DNA of 26,141 bases from Methanohalobium sp046546175. Lineage in GTDB: Archaea > Halobacteriota > Methanosarcinia > Methanosarcinales > Methanosarcinaceae. The stretch spans positions 1 through 26,141 of the forward strand of contig NZ_JBKGYF010000018.1 of NCBI RefSeq assembly GCF_046546175.1. Reading direction: 5' to 3'. A model generated the notes under the pieces. The model made no database searches. It saw only the letters and a program-made list of their open reading frames with translations, and was not told where the DNA came from. Made by a program: the position numbers and the translations under genes. The first letter of the stretch is position 1. Each line of letters opens with the position of its first letter. Positions 6,721 through 15,039 of this stretch are shown piece by piece.

Positions 6721-7698
6721 TTATTTTGTCTTTGTATATATGCATCTTCCTGCTATCACTTCTTCATTTTGGCCATCAGGTTTTTTAACGATAAGAGCGC
6801 CGTTTTTTGTTATTCCTATTGCCTTTCCTTCTATCATTTTTGAGTGGGTCATAATTGACACATGTTTACCTATGGTATCGGAAAGATTTATCCATTCATT
6901 AATTATTTCGGTAAATGGTTTCGATTTGAATTTGATGTATTCCTGCTCAAGTTCATAGAAAAGGTTTCGTACAAATGATACACGTTCAAGGGGTTTTCCA
7001 AGTTCAGATTTTATAGAGGTGGACCCTTCTTTCAGTTCATTGGAAAACATCCCTGTATCAATGTTTGCATTTATACCGATACCTATTATTGTATAATCTA
7101 CCTCTTCCATTTCAGCATTTATTTCTGTTAGTATCCCACAAACTTTATTATTGTTTATAAGTACGTCATTCGACCATTTAATACGCGCACCAATACCGAG
7201 GTTTCTAATTGCATTTGCAACGGCAATACCTGTAACAAGTGTTAGATGATATGCATGTGATGCAGGTGCAGTGGGTTTTAAAATAACTGACATATATATC
7301 CCACCGCGTGGAGATACCCATTCACGTCCCATACGGCCCTTTCCGCTTTTTTGGGTTTCAGAGATTATTACTGTACCTTCATCTTCATCATGAGCAATTT
7401 TTTTTGCTTCGTTGTTGGTAGATTCGACTTCGTCAAAATGATAAATTTTCTTTCCGATAACCTTTGTCCGGAGACCGTTCTGAATTTCTTCGGGATATAG
7501 TAAATCTGGTGATGAATTCAGTACATAGCCTGTTTTTGTGGATGAGGTAATATCATATCCATCGTATTTCAGGGATTTTATGTACTTCCAGACCATCGTT
7601 CTGCTTATACCCAGCTGTTCACCCAGTTCTTCTCCGGACACGGGTTTTTTGTTGGAGTCTTTCAGAATTTTTAGTATATCCTCTTTTCTGTCACTCAA
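6721..7698 (-). CDS. birA: Biotin-protein ligase with N-terminal helix-turn-helix (BirA)
   Basis: Encodes 325 aa. Residues 1-60 form a winged helix-turn-helix (EELGEQLGISRTMVWKYI). The catalytic domain has GKGRMGR (119-125), the loop that closes on biotinyl-AMP, and KWSND (174-178) with Lys185. A small C-terminal SH3-like domain follows (about 275-325). It activates biotin with ATP and attaches it to the carrier lysine; the natural substrate is PycB Lys544, encoded two genes upstream. The HTH suggests it also represses transcription, as in bacterial BirA. The start is TTG at 7698 with SD GGTGGGA; an ATG at 7704 is followed at once by TAA. The TTG lies within one arm of a 12-bp inverted repeat. 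Confidence 0.93.
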   Translation of the reverse strand: MSDRKEDILKILKDSNKKPVSGEELGEQLGISRTMVWKYIKSLKYDGYDITSSTKTGYVLNSSPDLLYPEEIQNGLRTKVIGKKIYHFDEVESTNNEAKKIAHDEDEGTVIISETQKSGKGRMGREWVSPRGGIYMSVILKPTAPASHAYHLTLVTGIAVANAIRNLGIGARIKWSNDVLINNNKVCGILTEINAEMEEVDYTIIGIGINANIDTGMFSNELKEGSTSIKSELGKPLERVSFVRNLFYELEQEYIKFKSKPFTEIINEWINLSDTIGKHVSIMTHSKMIEGKAIGITKNGALIVKKPDGQNEEVIAGRCIYTKTK

Positions 7699-7751
7699 TT
7701 ACATCCCACCACAAACAAACACTATGCATTTATAATTAGAATTGAGTGACA
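7689..7751 (-). promoter_or_regulatory. 12-bp perfect inverted repeat flanking the birA start
   Basis: tgtcactcaatt (7689-7700) is the exact reverse complement of aattgagtgaca (7740-7751), with 39 bp between. In the minus-strand transcript the second arm contains the birA TTG codon, and the SD GGTGGGA lies in the loop next to the stem. Pairing would occlude initiation. The first arm begins 13 nt after the pycA stop, so a terminating ribosome could disturb it. A DNA operator for BirA itself is the alternative. Function is inferred. Confidence 0.5.
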
Positions 7752-7764
7752 TTGAACAAAAAAC

Positions 7765-9246
7765 TTATTGTTTTTGTTTTTTATAACTCTCAAGATAGGT
7801 ATTCACAGCACTGGTAACGGCAGCAACTTTTTGATTCTGATTATCAAGTGCTGAAGCAAGAGTCATATTTCTTTTTGTTTCTTTATCAACAATCTTTGCA
7901 ACATTCTCAAGGATGTTGTGCTCTTCTATGAAATGAGTTGTGAAATCTCCTCTGCAGAAAGCCTCATTTTCGAGCACTGCCTTATGGAATGGTATATTTG
8001 TTATAACACCTACAACAACATATTCAAAAAGTGCACGTTTCATCCTTTTGATTGCTTCATCACGGGTGCGACCCCAGACGGATAGTTTTGATATCATTGA
8101 ATCATAATATGGTGATATGGTATACCCCATATGTACACCGCTATCCACACGCACACCCGGACCACCTGCTGAACGATACCTTCGTATCTTTCCAGGTGAT
8201 GGTGCAAAGTCATTTAATGGGTCTTCGGCATTTATACGGCACTCTATAGCTGATCCCCTGATATCCATGTCTTCCTGTTTGTAGGGCAGCTCTTCACCGC
8301 ATGCGATGTATAATTGGTCCTTTACAATATCAATTCCGTTTATCATCTCAGTAATGGTATGTTCAACCTGAAGACGTGTGTTGACTTCAAGGAAATAAAA
8401 TTCTCCTTTTGAATACAGGAATTCAACTGTCCCCGCGTTCTCATAACCGATAGCCTTTGCAGCTTTTATGGCAGCTTCTCCCATCTTTTGTCTGAGCTCT
8501 GGAGTCATTATGGGAGATGGTGCTTCTTCGATTAGCTTCTGATGGCGTCTCTGTATGGAACATTCTCTATCAGATAGATAGATTGTATTTCCATATTTGT
8601 CTGCAAGTATCTGGATTTCAATATGTCGTGGTTCCTCAACATACTTTTCAATGAATACTGTTGAATCACCAAACGCGGATGAGGCTACCGATTGGATGGA
8701 TCTGAGTGCTTTTTCAAATTCATCCCGTGAGTGGACAACTTTCATTCCAATTCCACCGCCACCGGCGGAGGCTTTGATCATAACAGGAAATCCTATGGAT
8801 TCGGCAATCTCTATTGCAGTATTGACGTCCTCTATAGCTTCTTCAGTACCGGGGACAACAGGAACGCCGGCATTAATCATTATATTCCGGGCTGAGATTT
8901 TACTCCCCATCTGTTCAATGACATCACCTGTTGGGCCTATAAATGTGATACCTCTCTTCTCACACTCTTTTGCAAATGCAGGATTTTCTGATAAAAATCC
9001 ATATCCAGGATGTATCCCATCGGCACCGGTTTCCTCTGCAACGTCCAGTATTTTGTTAATATCGAGATAACTTTTGCTTGAAGGAGCTGGACCTATAGGA
9101 TACGATTCATCAGCATATTTAGCAAAAAGGGCATTTTTATCAGCCTCTGAATAAACCGCAACAGTTGGTATATCAAGTTCACGACATGCACGCATTATTC
9201 TGATGGCGATTTCTCCTCTGTTGGCAACAAGTACTTTTTTGAACAT
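7765..9246 (-). CDS. pycA: Pyruvate carboxylase subunit A (biotin carboxylase)
   Basis: Encodes 493 aa from ATG 9246. A longer frame from 9318 exists, but its first 24 residues overlap pycB and are unlike the family, whereas MFKKVLVANRGEIA is the canonical start and is preceded by AGGT. It carboxylates biotin using ATP and bicarbonate. Features are the N-terminal preATP-grasp domain (1-110), an ATP-grasp core with the glycine loop KASAGGGGIGMK (about 158-169), the EVNTRLQVEH catalytic segment (about 288-297), and a biotin carboxylase C-terminal domain (about 330-440). The last 50 residues are a Gln/Lys-rich tail. Together with PycB it forms the two-subunit pyruvate carboxylase of methanogens, which makes oxaloacetate for biosynthesis. 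It follows pycB by 28 bp. Confidence 0.95.
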   Translation of the reverse strand: MFKKVLVANRGEIAIRIMRACRELDIPTVAVYSEADKNALFAKYADESYPIGPAPSSKSYLDINKILDVAEETGADGIHPGYGFLSENPAFAKECEKRGITFIGPTGDVIEQMGSKISARNIMINAGVPVVPGTEEAIEDVNTAIEIAESIGFPVMIKASAGGGGIGMKVVHSRDEFEKALRSIQSVASSAFGDSTVFIEKYVEEPRHIEIQILADKYGNTIYLSDRECSIQRRHQKLIEEAPSPIMTPELRQKMGEAAIKAAKAIGYENAGTVEFLYSKGEFYFLEVNTRLQVEHTITEMINGIDIVKDQLYIACGEELPYKQEDMDIRGSAIECRINAEDPLNDFAPSPGKIRRYRSAGGPGVRVDSGVHMGYTISPYYDSMISKLSVWGRTRDEAIKRMKRALFEYVVVGVITNIPFHKAVLENEAFCRGDFTTHFIEEHNILENVAKIVDKETKRNMTLASALDNQNQKVAAVTSAVNTYLESYKKQKQ

Positions 9247-9274
9247 ATCTCTACCTGCCTTTTTTCCTTTATTT

Positions 9275-11011
9275 TCATGCAATTGAAGCCAGCAAATCTC
9301 CTGAAGATATTGCATCACCTTCGGAAATGTATATCTCTTTGACTACTCCACCATGCGGAGCATTAATTGTACTCTCCATTTTCATGGCTTCAATAACACA
9401 GATCGGGTCTCCTTCATTTACAGTATCACCTACATTCATGTGTACTGAAAGAACAGTACCCTGCATGGAACTGGTGACAGCACCTTCAACATTTTCCGGA
9501 TCAGATGTTGATGAATCAGATTCTGTAACTGAAACAACTGAACCGCCTACAGGTTCAACTTTAACATTGAATACGTCCTGATCGATGGTTACTTTGAATT
9601 TATTTGGTATCCGGGATTCCGGTTTCGGGCTTTGCTGAGATTTTTTCTCGGTATCCACAGGGGCAAGTTTTTCTTCTTCTGTTTCACCCCTGAGGAATTT
9701 GGGTGCTATTGAAGGGTACAGTATATAGGTGAGGACATCCTCTTCTTTTTTGACCAGTCCAAGATCTTCAGCTACCTTTTTCTTATCTTCGTATTCCGGT
9801 TTCAACAGGTCAGCTGGGCGTCCTGTGAATGGCACTTCATCTTCAATAATTTCGGCGATTATATCGTTGCTCAATGGTTGTGGTGGTTGACCGTAAAGTC
9901 CACGGACATAATCTTTCACTTCTTTTGGTACCATCTTGTAGCGCTTACCCATCACTACATTCAGTACTGACTGTGTTCCGACTATCTGGCTGGTAGGTGT
10001 TACAAGCGGTGGGTAACCCAATTCAGCACGTACTTTTGGTATTTCAGCTAATACTTCCTTGTATTTTCCAAGAGCGTTTTGTTCCTTCAACTGGGATACA
10101 AGGTTAGACAGCATGCCTCCTGGAACCTGATAAACCAATACATTAGTGTCAACCTGTTCTGAAATCGGATCCAATATGCTCCTGTACTCCTCTTTAACCT
10201 GTTTGAAATATTCAGCAATTTCTGCAAGAAGCTCCAGGTCAAGTCCGGTGTCATAGGGTGTTTCCTGAAGTGCAGCAACCATGGATTCGGTAGGGGGCTG
10301 TGAACTGCCGCCTGAAAACGGGGATAATGCAGTATCAAGTACGTCTACACCTGCTTCACATGCTGCCATGTAGGTCATGGGTGCCATTCCTGAAGTACAG
10401 TGGCAGTGAAGTGAAATGGGTAGTGATATTTCCTTTTTTAGTGATTTAATAAGCTCCTCTGCCATATGAGGTGACAGTAGTCCTGCCATATCCTTGATAC
10501 ATAATGAGTCACATTCTCTCTGCTCAAGTTCTTTTCCAAGTTCTACGTATTTTTCAATTGTATGTACCGGGCTTATGGTGTAACAGATTGTACCCTGCAC
10601 ATGAGCTCCTAATTTATTGGCGGTTTCTATGGCTTTATCCATGTTCCGGACATCATTAACCGCGTCAAAGATTCGGAAAATATCTATTCCGTTTTCATGG
10701 GCTTTTGTGACAAATTTTTCAACAACATCATCAGGATAATGACGATACCCTACAAGGTTTTGTCCTCTAAGAAGCATCTGTGCCTGGGTGTTGTGCATAT
10801 GTTTTTTAAGTTCCCTCAGTCTTTCCCATGGATCTTCATTGAGATACCTGATACAGCTGTCAAAAGTAGCACCACCCCACATTTCAAGGGAGTGGTAACC
10901 TACCTCATCCAGTTTGTCCACTATTGGTAACATGTTACGTGTGCGCATACGCGTCGCAAGAAGAGATTGGTGAGCATCTCTTAGTATGGTGTCGGTCAGT
11001 TTTACTTTCAT
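9275..11011 (-). CDS. pycB: Pyruvate carboxylase subunit B (carboxyltransferase, biotin carrier)
   Basis: Encodes 578 aa. The HMGL-like carboxyltransferase barrel (about 1-270) has TILRDAHQS (8-16), a probable carbamylated Lys173 in CIKDMAG, and metal-binding His202 and His204 (LHCHC). A conserved PYC/OadA domain follows (about 290-450), then a Ser/Pro/Lys-rich linker (about 455-480). The C-terminal biotinyl domain has Lys544 in EAMKMES as the biotinylated residue. It transfers carboxyl from biotin to pyruvate. There are no membrane partners of the sodium-pumping oxaloacetate decarboxylase type nearby, and pycA is directly downstream, so pyruvate carboxylase is the better call. An SD (GAGGGT) precedes the ATG; a minus-strand TATA candidate lies at 11054-11066. 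Confidence 0.95.
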   Translation of the reverse strand: MKVKLTDTILRDAHQSLLATRMRTRNMLPIVDKLDEVGYHSLEMWGGATFDSCIRYLNEDPWERLRELKKHMHNTQAQMLLRGQNLVGYRHYPDDVVEKFVTKAHENGIDIFRIFDAVNDVRNMDKAIETANKLGAHVQGTICYTISPVHTIEKYVELGKELEQRECDSLCIKDMAGLLSPHMAEELIKSLKKEISLPISLHCHCTSGMAPMTYMAACEAGVDVLDTALSPFSGGSSQPPTESMVAALQETPYDTGLDLELLAEIAEYFKQVKEEYRSILDPISEQVDTNVLVYQVPGGMLSNLVSQLKEQNALGKYKEVLAEIPKVRAELGYPPLVTPTSQIVGTQSVLNVVMGKRYKMVPKEVKDYVRGLYGQPPQPLSNDIIAEIIEDEVPFTGRPADLLKPEYEDKKKVAEDLGLVKKEEDVLTYILYPSIAPKFLRGETEEEKLAPVDTEKKSQQSPKPESRIPNKFKVTIDQDVFNVKVEPVGGSVVSVTESDSSTSDPENVEGAVTSSMQGTVLSVHMNVGDTVNEGDPICVIEAMKMESTINAPHGGVVKEIYISEGDAISSGDLLASIA

Positions 11012-11077
11012 TGAAACCCTCTAAGGAACTTTATATGGTGGATTATCTGATTAGTATAATTAAAAATCCTGATAAAT

Positions 11078-11087
11078 TAAATTATAT
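11078..11087 (+). promoter_or_regulatory. TATA-like element before the frameshifted small ORF
   Basis: taaattatat is centred about 26 nt upstream of the ATG at 11108, the spacing expected for a leaderless archaeal transcript starting at that codon. AT-rich sequence makes chance matches common. Confidence 0.3.
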
Positions 11088-11107
11088 CCAGATATTCATC
11101 TTCTTTT

Positions 11108-11292
11108 ATGTATTTTCTGGTTAAAAAAGCGTTATTGATTGATATCTGGAACCCAAAAATTGGTTAATTATATTTGCCTCAGCACTCATAGGGCTCATCA
11201 TTAATCAGCTCTATTTCTCATCACAGGCAATTAATAATAGTATTGTAATATCCACAGTTTATAACTTTAACTTTTTCCCTCGTCATCTCTAA
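11108..11292 (+). pseudogene. Small membrane-protein frame requiring a -1 frameshift
   Basis: From ATG 11108 the frame codes for 19 residues and stops. A shift of -1 at the A-run near 11155-11159 joins it to an open frame ending at TAA 11290-11292, for 61 residues in total. The joined product has a basic start, an IDIWNPKNW segment, and one strong membrane helix (about residues 19-35) followed by a polar tail. The shift site reads CCCAAAA (11152-11158) in the X XXY YYZ phase. The -1 frame alone has no start codon. It could be a pseudogene with one lost base, a programmed frameshift, or chance. The tail overlaps the 3' end of pyrF on the other strand. No family is recognised. Confidence 0.3.
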
Positions 11293-11929
11293 TTTCTTGA
11301 ACAATTTTCCTTGCTTCGTTTTCCGGAGATTCGGATTGGTATATACTTCGACCTGCTATCACCCAGTCAGCACCTTTGTTGATGACATCTGCAGCATTTC
11401 CGCCCTGTGTCCCCACACCGGGAGAAAGCATGTCAAGCTCTTTTCCTATAATTCTTCGTATATTTTCAACACTTTCTGTACGGGTTGCGGGTGCCACAAC
11501 TCCTGAAACTCCAGCTTCCACAGACATCCTGGCGATTTTTTCAGAGACTGGTTGGAAAAAATCAACAGCTCCAGGATGGCTCATATCGGTAACAACATAT
11601 ACCTTTTGACCATATTCATTTGCAGTGTTAACACAGGCATCAAGGCTGTCACGACCTGTGAACCCATGAACAATAACGGAATCTCCTCCTGAATTGAAAA
11701 CCTGTTCACAGATTAAACGGTTAGTATTTGGAATATCGGCCACTTTAAAGTCGGCTATCACCGGTATATAGGATGAAATATCTCTAATGATTTCCATACC
11801 ACTTTTAAGTACAAGAGGGTATCCAACCTTTATGGCATCTACATATTTAGATACCCTATCTGCAACATCGAGCGCTCTGTTTCTGTCTATAACATCCAGT
11901 GCAAGTATCAGTTGATTGTTTTTTTTCAT
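11267..11929 (-). CDS. pyrF: Orotidine 5'-phosphate decarboxylase
   Basis: Encodes 220 aa of the archaeal-type TIM barrel that converts OMP to UMP, the last step of pyrimidine synthesis. The opening LILALDV holds Asp12; Lys34 lies in DAIKVGYPL; the catalytic DxKxxD set is Asp60, Lys62 and Asp65 in ADFKVADIPNT. The phosphate-binding end, with SPGVGTQGG and VIAGRSIY, is intact. SD GGAG is 7 nt before the ATG. It begins 12 bp after the deoxyhypusine-synthase-like gene, so it looks like the last gene of an acs-led transcript. All catalytic residues seem present and the length is normal. Confidence 0.96.
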   Translation of the reverse strand: MKKNNQLILALDVIDRNRALDVADRVSKYVDAIKVGYPLVLKSGMEIIRDISSYIPVIADFKVADIPNTNRLICEQVFNSGGDSVIVHGFTGRDSLDACVNTANEYGQKVYVVTDMSHPGAVDFFQPVSEKIARMSVEAGVSGVVAPATRTESVENIRRIIGKELDMLSPGVGTQGGNAADVINKGADWVIAGRSIYQSESPENEARKIVQEIRDDEGKS

Positions 11930-11941
11930 GAAAAAGCTCCT

Positions 11942-12907
11942 TTACCCATTATTTTCTATCCGGTTTCTTGCAGCTGCAACAATGATAGGCAGTGTTATTG
12001 TTGCATCAGCATGTACTGTTAATGACCTGGCATACTCACCAACTTTACCCCAGGAACGTGCCTCATCAAGGGTGGCTCCACTTAAACCACCGGTTTCAGG
12101 AGTATCCATTGTAAGTTGTATGGCATAATCAAGTTCTTTTGGTGTTACAAGCATGGACTGGAATATGTAATTCTTTGGGACACCACCACCTATTAGTAGA
12201 GCACCGGATTTTTCAGCATCATAACAGATGTCAATCAACTCTTTCATATCAGCAAAAGCATCTACATTCAGTCTATTTGTCTGTTTGTACAGCCAGGCTT
12301 GGAGACCTATCATGGAATCCTGGATTGCAGGGCAGTAAATAGGTACGTTCATATCAGCTGCTGTTTTTAAAATCGAGTCAGTGTCTTCAAGATTGTTGCC
12401 TATGTGTGTTAGAAATTCTCTGATGGATACCGTTTCTTCACCTATATCCTCCAGGATCGATTGCATTTTCTCTTCAAAATCAGTGAAGTGGTGTTCTGGA
12501 AGGTATACATCGTATATCCGGTTTATTTCTTCATTTTTCAATTCCATGTCATTGGAAAGAGCTGAACCTTTGTAATGATGAAGTCCCAGGGATTCAACTA
12601 AATCATGGACCAGATTGGCACCGGTAGTAACCAGTACATCGATGTGTCCGTCACGAATCAAATCAGCCACTATTTTACGCATCCCTGCTGGTACCATTGC
12701 ACCTGCCAAACCAAAGAATTTGGTTGTATCCTCTGTAAGCATTTCACTGTATATATCTACAGCTTCAGAAAGCCGACCGGCGCCAAAAGCACATCCATTG
12801 ATCTCCTTTATGAGTTCATCTACACTCATATCAGATTTGATTTCAGCCTGTCTGATTTTTCTGTCGAGTTTGTTACATTTTGTATTAGTATCGTTTTTGG
12901 ATTGCAT
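11942..12907 (-). CDS. Deoxyhypusine synthase-like protein
   Basis: Encodes 321 aa from ATG 12907, chosen because GAGG lies 8 nt upstream; a TTG at 12940 overlapping the acs stop would add 11 residues. The NAD-binding signatures FGLAGAMVPAGMR (65-77) and TTGANLVHD (94-102) and the C-terminal ARSWGKVGEYA segment place it in the deoxyhypusine synthase family. Lys245 in GGGVPKNYI aligns with the catalytic lysine (human Lys329). The neighbouring residues differ from the canonical VKHHIxNAN, and the helix after CPAIQDS reads MIGLQAWLYKQ, apparently without the histidine of human DHS (His288). It may therefore be a DHS paralogue acting on another amine rather than the eIF5A-modifying enzyme. Confidence 0.85.
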   Translation of the reverse strand: MQSKNDTNTKCNKLDRKIRQAEIKSDMSVDELIKEINGCAFGAGRLSEAVDIYSEMLTEDTTKFFGLAGAMVPAGMRKIVADLIRDGHIDVLVTTGANLVHDLVESLGLHHYKGSALSNDMELKNEEINRIYDVYLPEHHFTDFEEKMQSILEDIGEETVSIREFLTHIGNNLEDTDSILKTAADMNVPIYCPAIQDSMIGLQAWLYKQTNRLNVDAFADMKELIDICYDAEKSGALLIGGGVPKNYIFQSMLVTPKELDYAIQLTMDTPETGGLSGATLDEARSWGKVGEYARSLTVHADATITLPIIVAAARNRIENNG

Positions 12908-12936
12908 CACCCAGTCCTCTAATTTTTTGCGAAAAA

Positions 12937-14901
12937 TCAATGTACATCTAGTTCTTTAACCTTTCTTTTGAGTTTATCTACGATTTCAGGGTTCTGAAGG
13001 GTTGATGTGTCACCAGTGTCTTCATTGTTTGTTATGGCTTTTAAAACCCTCCGCATGATTTTACCACTTCTGGTTTTCGGGAGGTCATCCGTAAATACCA
13101 AATCCTTTGGTTTTGCTATTGGTCCGATGTCTTTTACAATAGTATCCTTCAATTCCTGTTTAAGGTTTTCATTTTCTTCTGTACCAGAGCTCAATATAAC
13201 ATAACCAAAGACCACCTCTCCTTTTATCTCATCTCTTAGACTTTCAACCGCAGCTTCAACAACATTTGGATGAGATTCCAGTGCACTCTCCAGTTCCATG
13301 GTTCCAAGGCGGTGTCCAGCAACATTGATGACATCATCTACACGGCCAAGTATCCAGAAATAACCATCATCGTCTCTGCTGGCAGCATCTTCTGTCAGAT
13401 ATTTATCAGGTCCCCATTTACTCCAGTAAGTATCAATAAATCGGTCTTCATCTTTATATATTGTACGGATCATACTGGGCCAGGGTCTTTCTATAGAAAG
13501 GTAACCACCATGACCCGGATCGACCTCATTTCCATCGTCATCAAGGACTGATGCTTTTATTCCTGGGAATGGTTTCGTTGGGCTGCCGGGCTTCATTGGT
13601 GTTATTCCTGGAAGTGGTGTTATCAGTATCATACCGGTTTCTGTCTGCCACCATGTATCAACAATCGGACATTTTTCATATCCTATATTTTTATAATACC
13701 AGTGCCATGGGTCAGGATTGATAGGTTCTCCCACTGTTCCAAGCAGTCTTAGTGAGGAAAGATCATGCTTTTCAGGCCATTCAGAACCCCATTTCATAAA
13801 GGCTCTGACCGCGGTTGGTGCTGTGTAGAATATGGTGATCCCGTGTTTTTCAATCATCTCCCAGAATCGGTCTTTATCCGGGTAATCAGGAGCACCTTCA
13901 TACATGAATATGCTAGCACCATTTGAAAGAGGTCCATAAACTATGTAGGAATGTCCGGTAATCCATCCAACGTCTGCTGAACACCAATACACATCATCCT
14001 CTTTCAAATCGAATACCCAGTTTGCAGTAACATGAGTACCTACCATGTAGCCACCGGTTGTATGGACAATACCTTTCGGACTGCCGGTGGTACCACTGGT
14101 ATACATCAAAAACAGCATGTCTTCAGAATCCATTTTCTCGGGCTCACACGAAGGTTTGGCAGATTCTATTAATTCATGCCACCAGACATCTCTTCTGGAT
14201 TTCATTTCTACTTCATTGCCCAGATGGTTAACTACTACAATTTTCTCTACACACTCTGTTTTATCGACACCTTCGTCGGTTTTGCTTTTGTGGTCCAGTA
14301 TTTTTCCACGCCGGTAATAGCCATCTGATGTAATAACAAATTTGCTTTCAGCATCATTTATACGGTCAGCAAGAGCATCAGCTGAAAAACCGGCAAAAAC
14401 AACACTGTGGGGTGCACCTATTCTGGCACAGGCAAGCATGGCAACAACCGCTTCCGGAATCATGGGCATATATATGGTTACAATATCCCCTTTTTGGACA
14501 CCTATATTTTTCAGTGCATTCGCACACCTTGAAGTGGATTCAAGAAGTTCATTATAGGTGAATTTTCTGGCATCCCCCATTTCCCCTTCCCAGTGGATAG
14601 CTGTTTTATCACCGCGTTTGGCTATATGGCGGTCGATACAGTTGTACGAAGCATTAAGTTTTCCATCAACAAACCACTTTGCATGTGGTGGATTTTCCCA
14701 TTCAAGAACTTTGTTCCATTTTTCGAACCAGTCTATATGTTCTGCAAGCTCCTCCCAGAATTTGATGGGGTCAGCTTCAGCTTTTTCATAGATTTTGGGG
14801 TCATTAACATTTGCCTGTTTAACAAAATCTTCATGTGGTTTGACTTTCTCCTTTTCTTCCAGTTTCGATTCAATTGTTTCTTCCATTTTTTTCACACTCA
14901 T
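12937..14901 (-). CDS. acs: Acetyl-CoA synthetase, AMP-forming
   Basis: Encodes 654 aa, standard for Acs. It activates acetate with ATP to acetyl-AMP and then acetyl-CoA. The P-loop YTSGTTGSPKG is at 267-277; WWQTETG is the acyl-AMP motif (about 410-416); Lys614 in PKTRSGKIMRR is the adenylation lysine, normally silenced by acetylation. The substrate segment VDTWWQTETG keeps the Trp that restricts the pocket to acetate. Methanosarcina itself uses acetate kinase/phosphotransacetylase, so Acs here may serve acetate assimilation or high-affinity use. The downstream gene starts at or just after its stop. A minus-strand TATA candidate lies at 14936-14944. No strong SD precedes the ATG. Confidence 0.96.
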   Translation of the reverse strand: MSVKKMEETIESKLEEKEKVKPHEDFVKQANVNDPKIYEKAEADPIKFWEELAEHIDWFEKWNKVLEWENPPHAKWFVDGKLNASYNCIDRHIAKRGDKTAIHWEGEMGDARKFTYNELLESTSRCANALKNIGVQKGDIVTIYMPMIPEAVVAMLACARIGAPHSVVFAGFSADALADRINDAESKFVITSDGYYRRGKILDHKSKTDEGVDKTECVEKIVVVNHLGNEVEMKSRRDVWWHELIESAKPSCEPEKMDSEDMLFLMYTSGTTGSPKGIVHTTGGYMVGTHVTANWVFDLKEDDVYWCSADVGWITGHSYIVYGPLSNGASIFMYEGAPDYPDKDRFWEMIEKHGITIFYTAPTAVRAFMKWGSEWPEKHDLSSLRLLGTVGEPINPDPWHWYYKNIGYEKCPIVDTWWQTETGMILITPLPGITPMKPGSPTKPFPGIKASVLDDDGNEVDPGHGGYLSIERPWPSMIRTIYKDEDRFIDTYWSKWGPDKYLTEDAASRDDDGYFWILGRVDDVINVAGHRLGTMELESALESHPNVVEAAVESLRDEIKGEVVFGYVILSSGTEENENLKQELKDTIVKDIGPIAKPKDLVFTDDLPKTRSGKIMRRVLKAITNNEDTGDTSTLQNPEIVDKLKRKVKELDVH

Positions 14902-14935
14902 TTTTCATATTAAATTATTATATTTTGATGACACC

Positions 14936-14944
14936 AATATAAAC
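14936..14944 (-). promoter_or_regulatory. TATA element for acs
   Basis: On the minus strand this reads gtttatatt, about 39 nt before the acs ATG. A start about 26 nt downstream would give a leader near 13 nt. A second AT-rich candidate (14918-14926) is too close to the ATG. Confidence 0.35.
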
Positions 14945-15000
14945 TATATTTGTAAATATTTAGTGGTCTATATGTACTGATTTATAAAAAATCCCACCGA

Positions 15001-15008
15001 TAAATATA
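15001..15008 (+). promoter_or_regulatory. TATA element for the MPE-lhr genes
   Basis: taaatata is centred about 35 nt before the ATG at 15040, predicting a start near 15031 and a leader under 10 nt. It is divergent from the acs promoter in the same 138-bp gap. Confidence 0.4.
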
Positions 15009-15039
15009 TCATCATTTTGTCGAGTTCTATTAAATTGAT

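Noticed and set aside
8597..9070. Long plus-strand open frame (157 codons) inside pycA
   Set aside because: Serine-rich antisense shadow of a well-conserved enzyme gene, in the usual shadow register.
9247..9318. Upstream extension of pycA to a start at 9318
   Set aside because: It overlaps pycB by 44 bp and adds 24 residues foreign to biotin carboxylases; the ATG at 9246 has an SD and the canonical N-terminus.
11087..11150. 9-bp inverted repeat tccagatat/atatctgga upstream of pycB
   Set aside because: Short arms 46 bp apart in AT-rich DNA; chance is likely, and it overlaps the candidate small frame.
12908..12940. TTG start at 12940 for the deoxyhypusine-synthase-like gene
   Set aside because: There is no SD before it, and it overlaps the acs stop. 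The ATG at 12907 has GAGG at good spacing. It stays possible by stop-start coupling.
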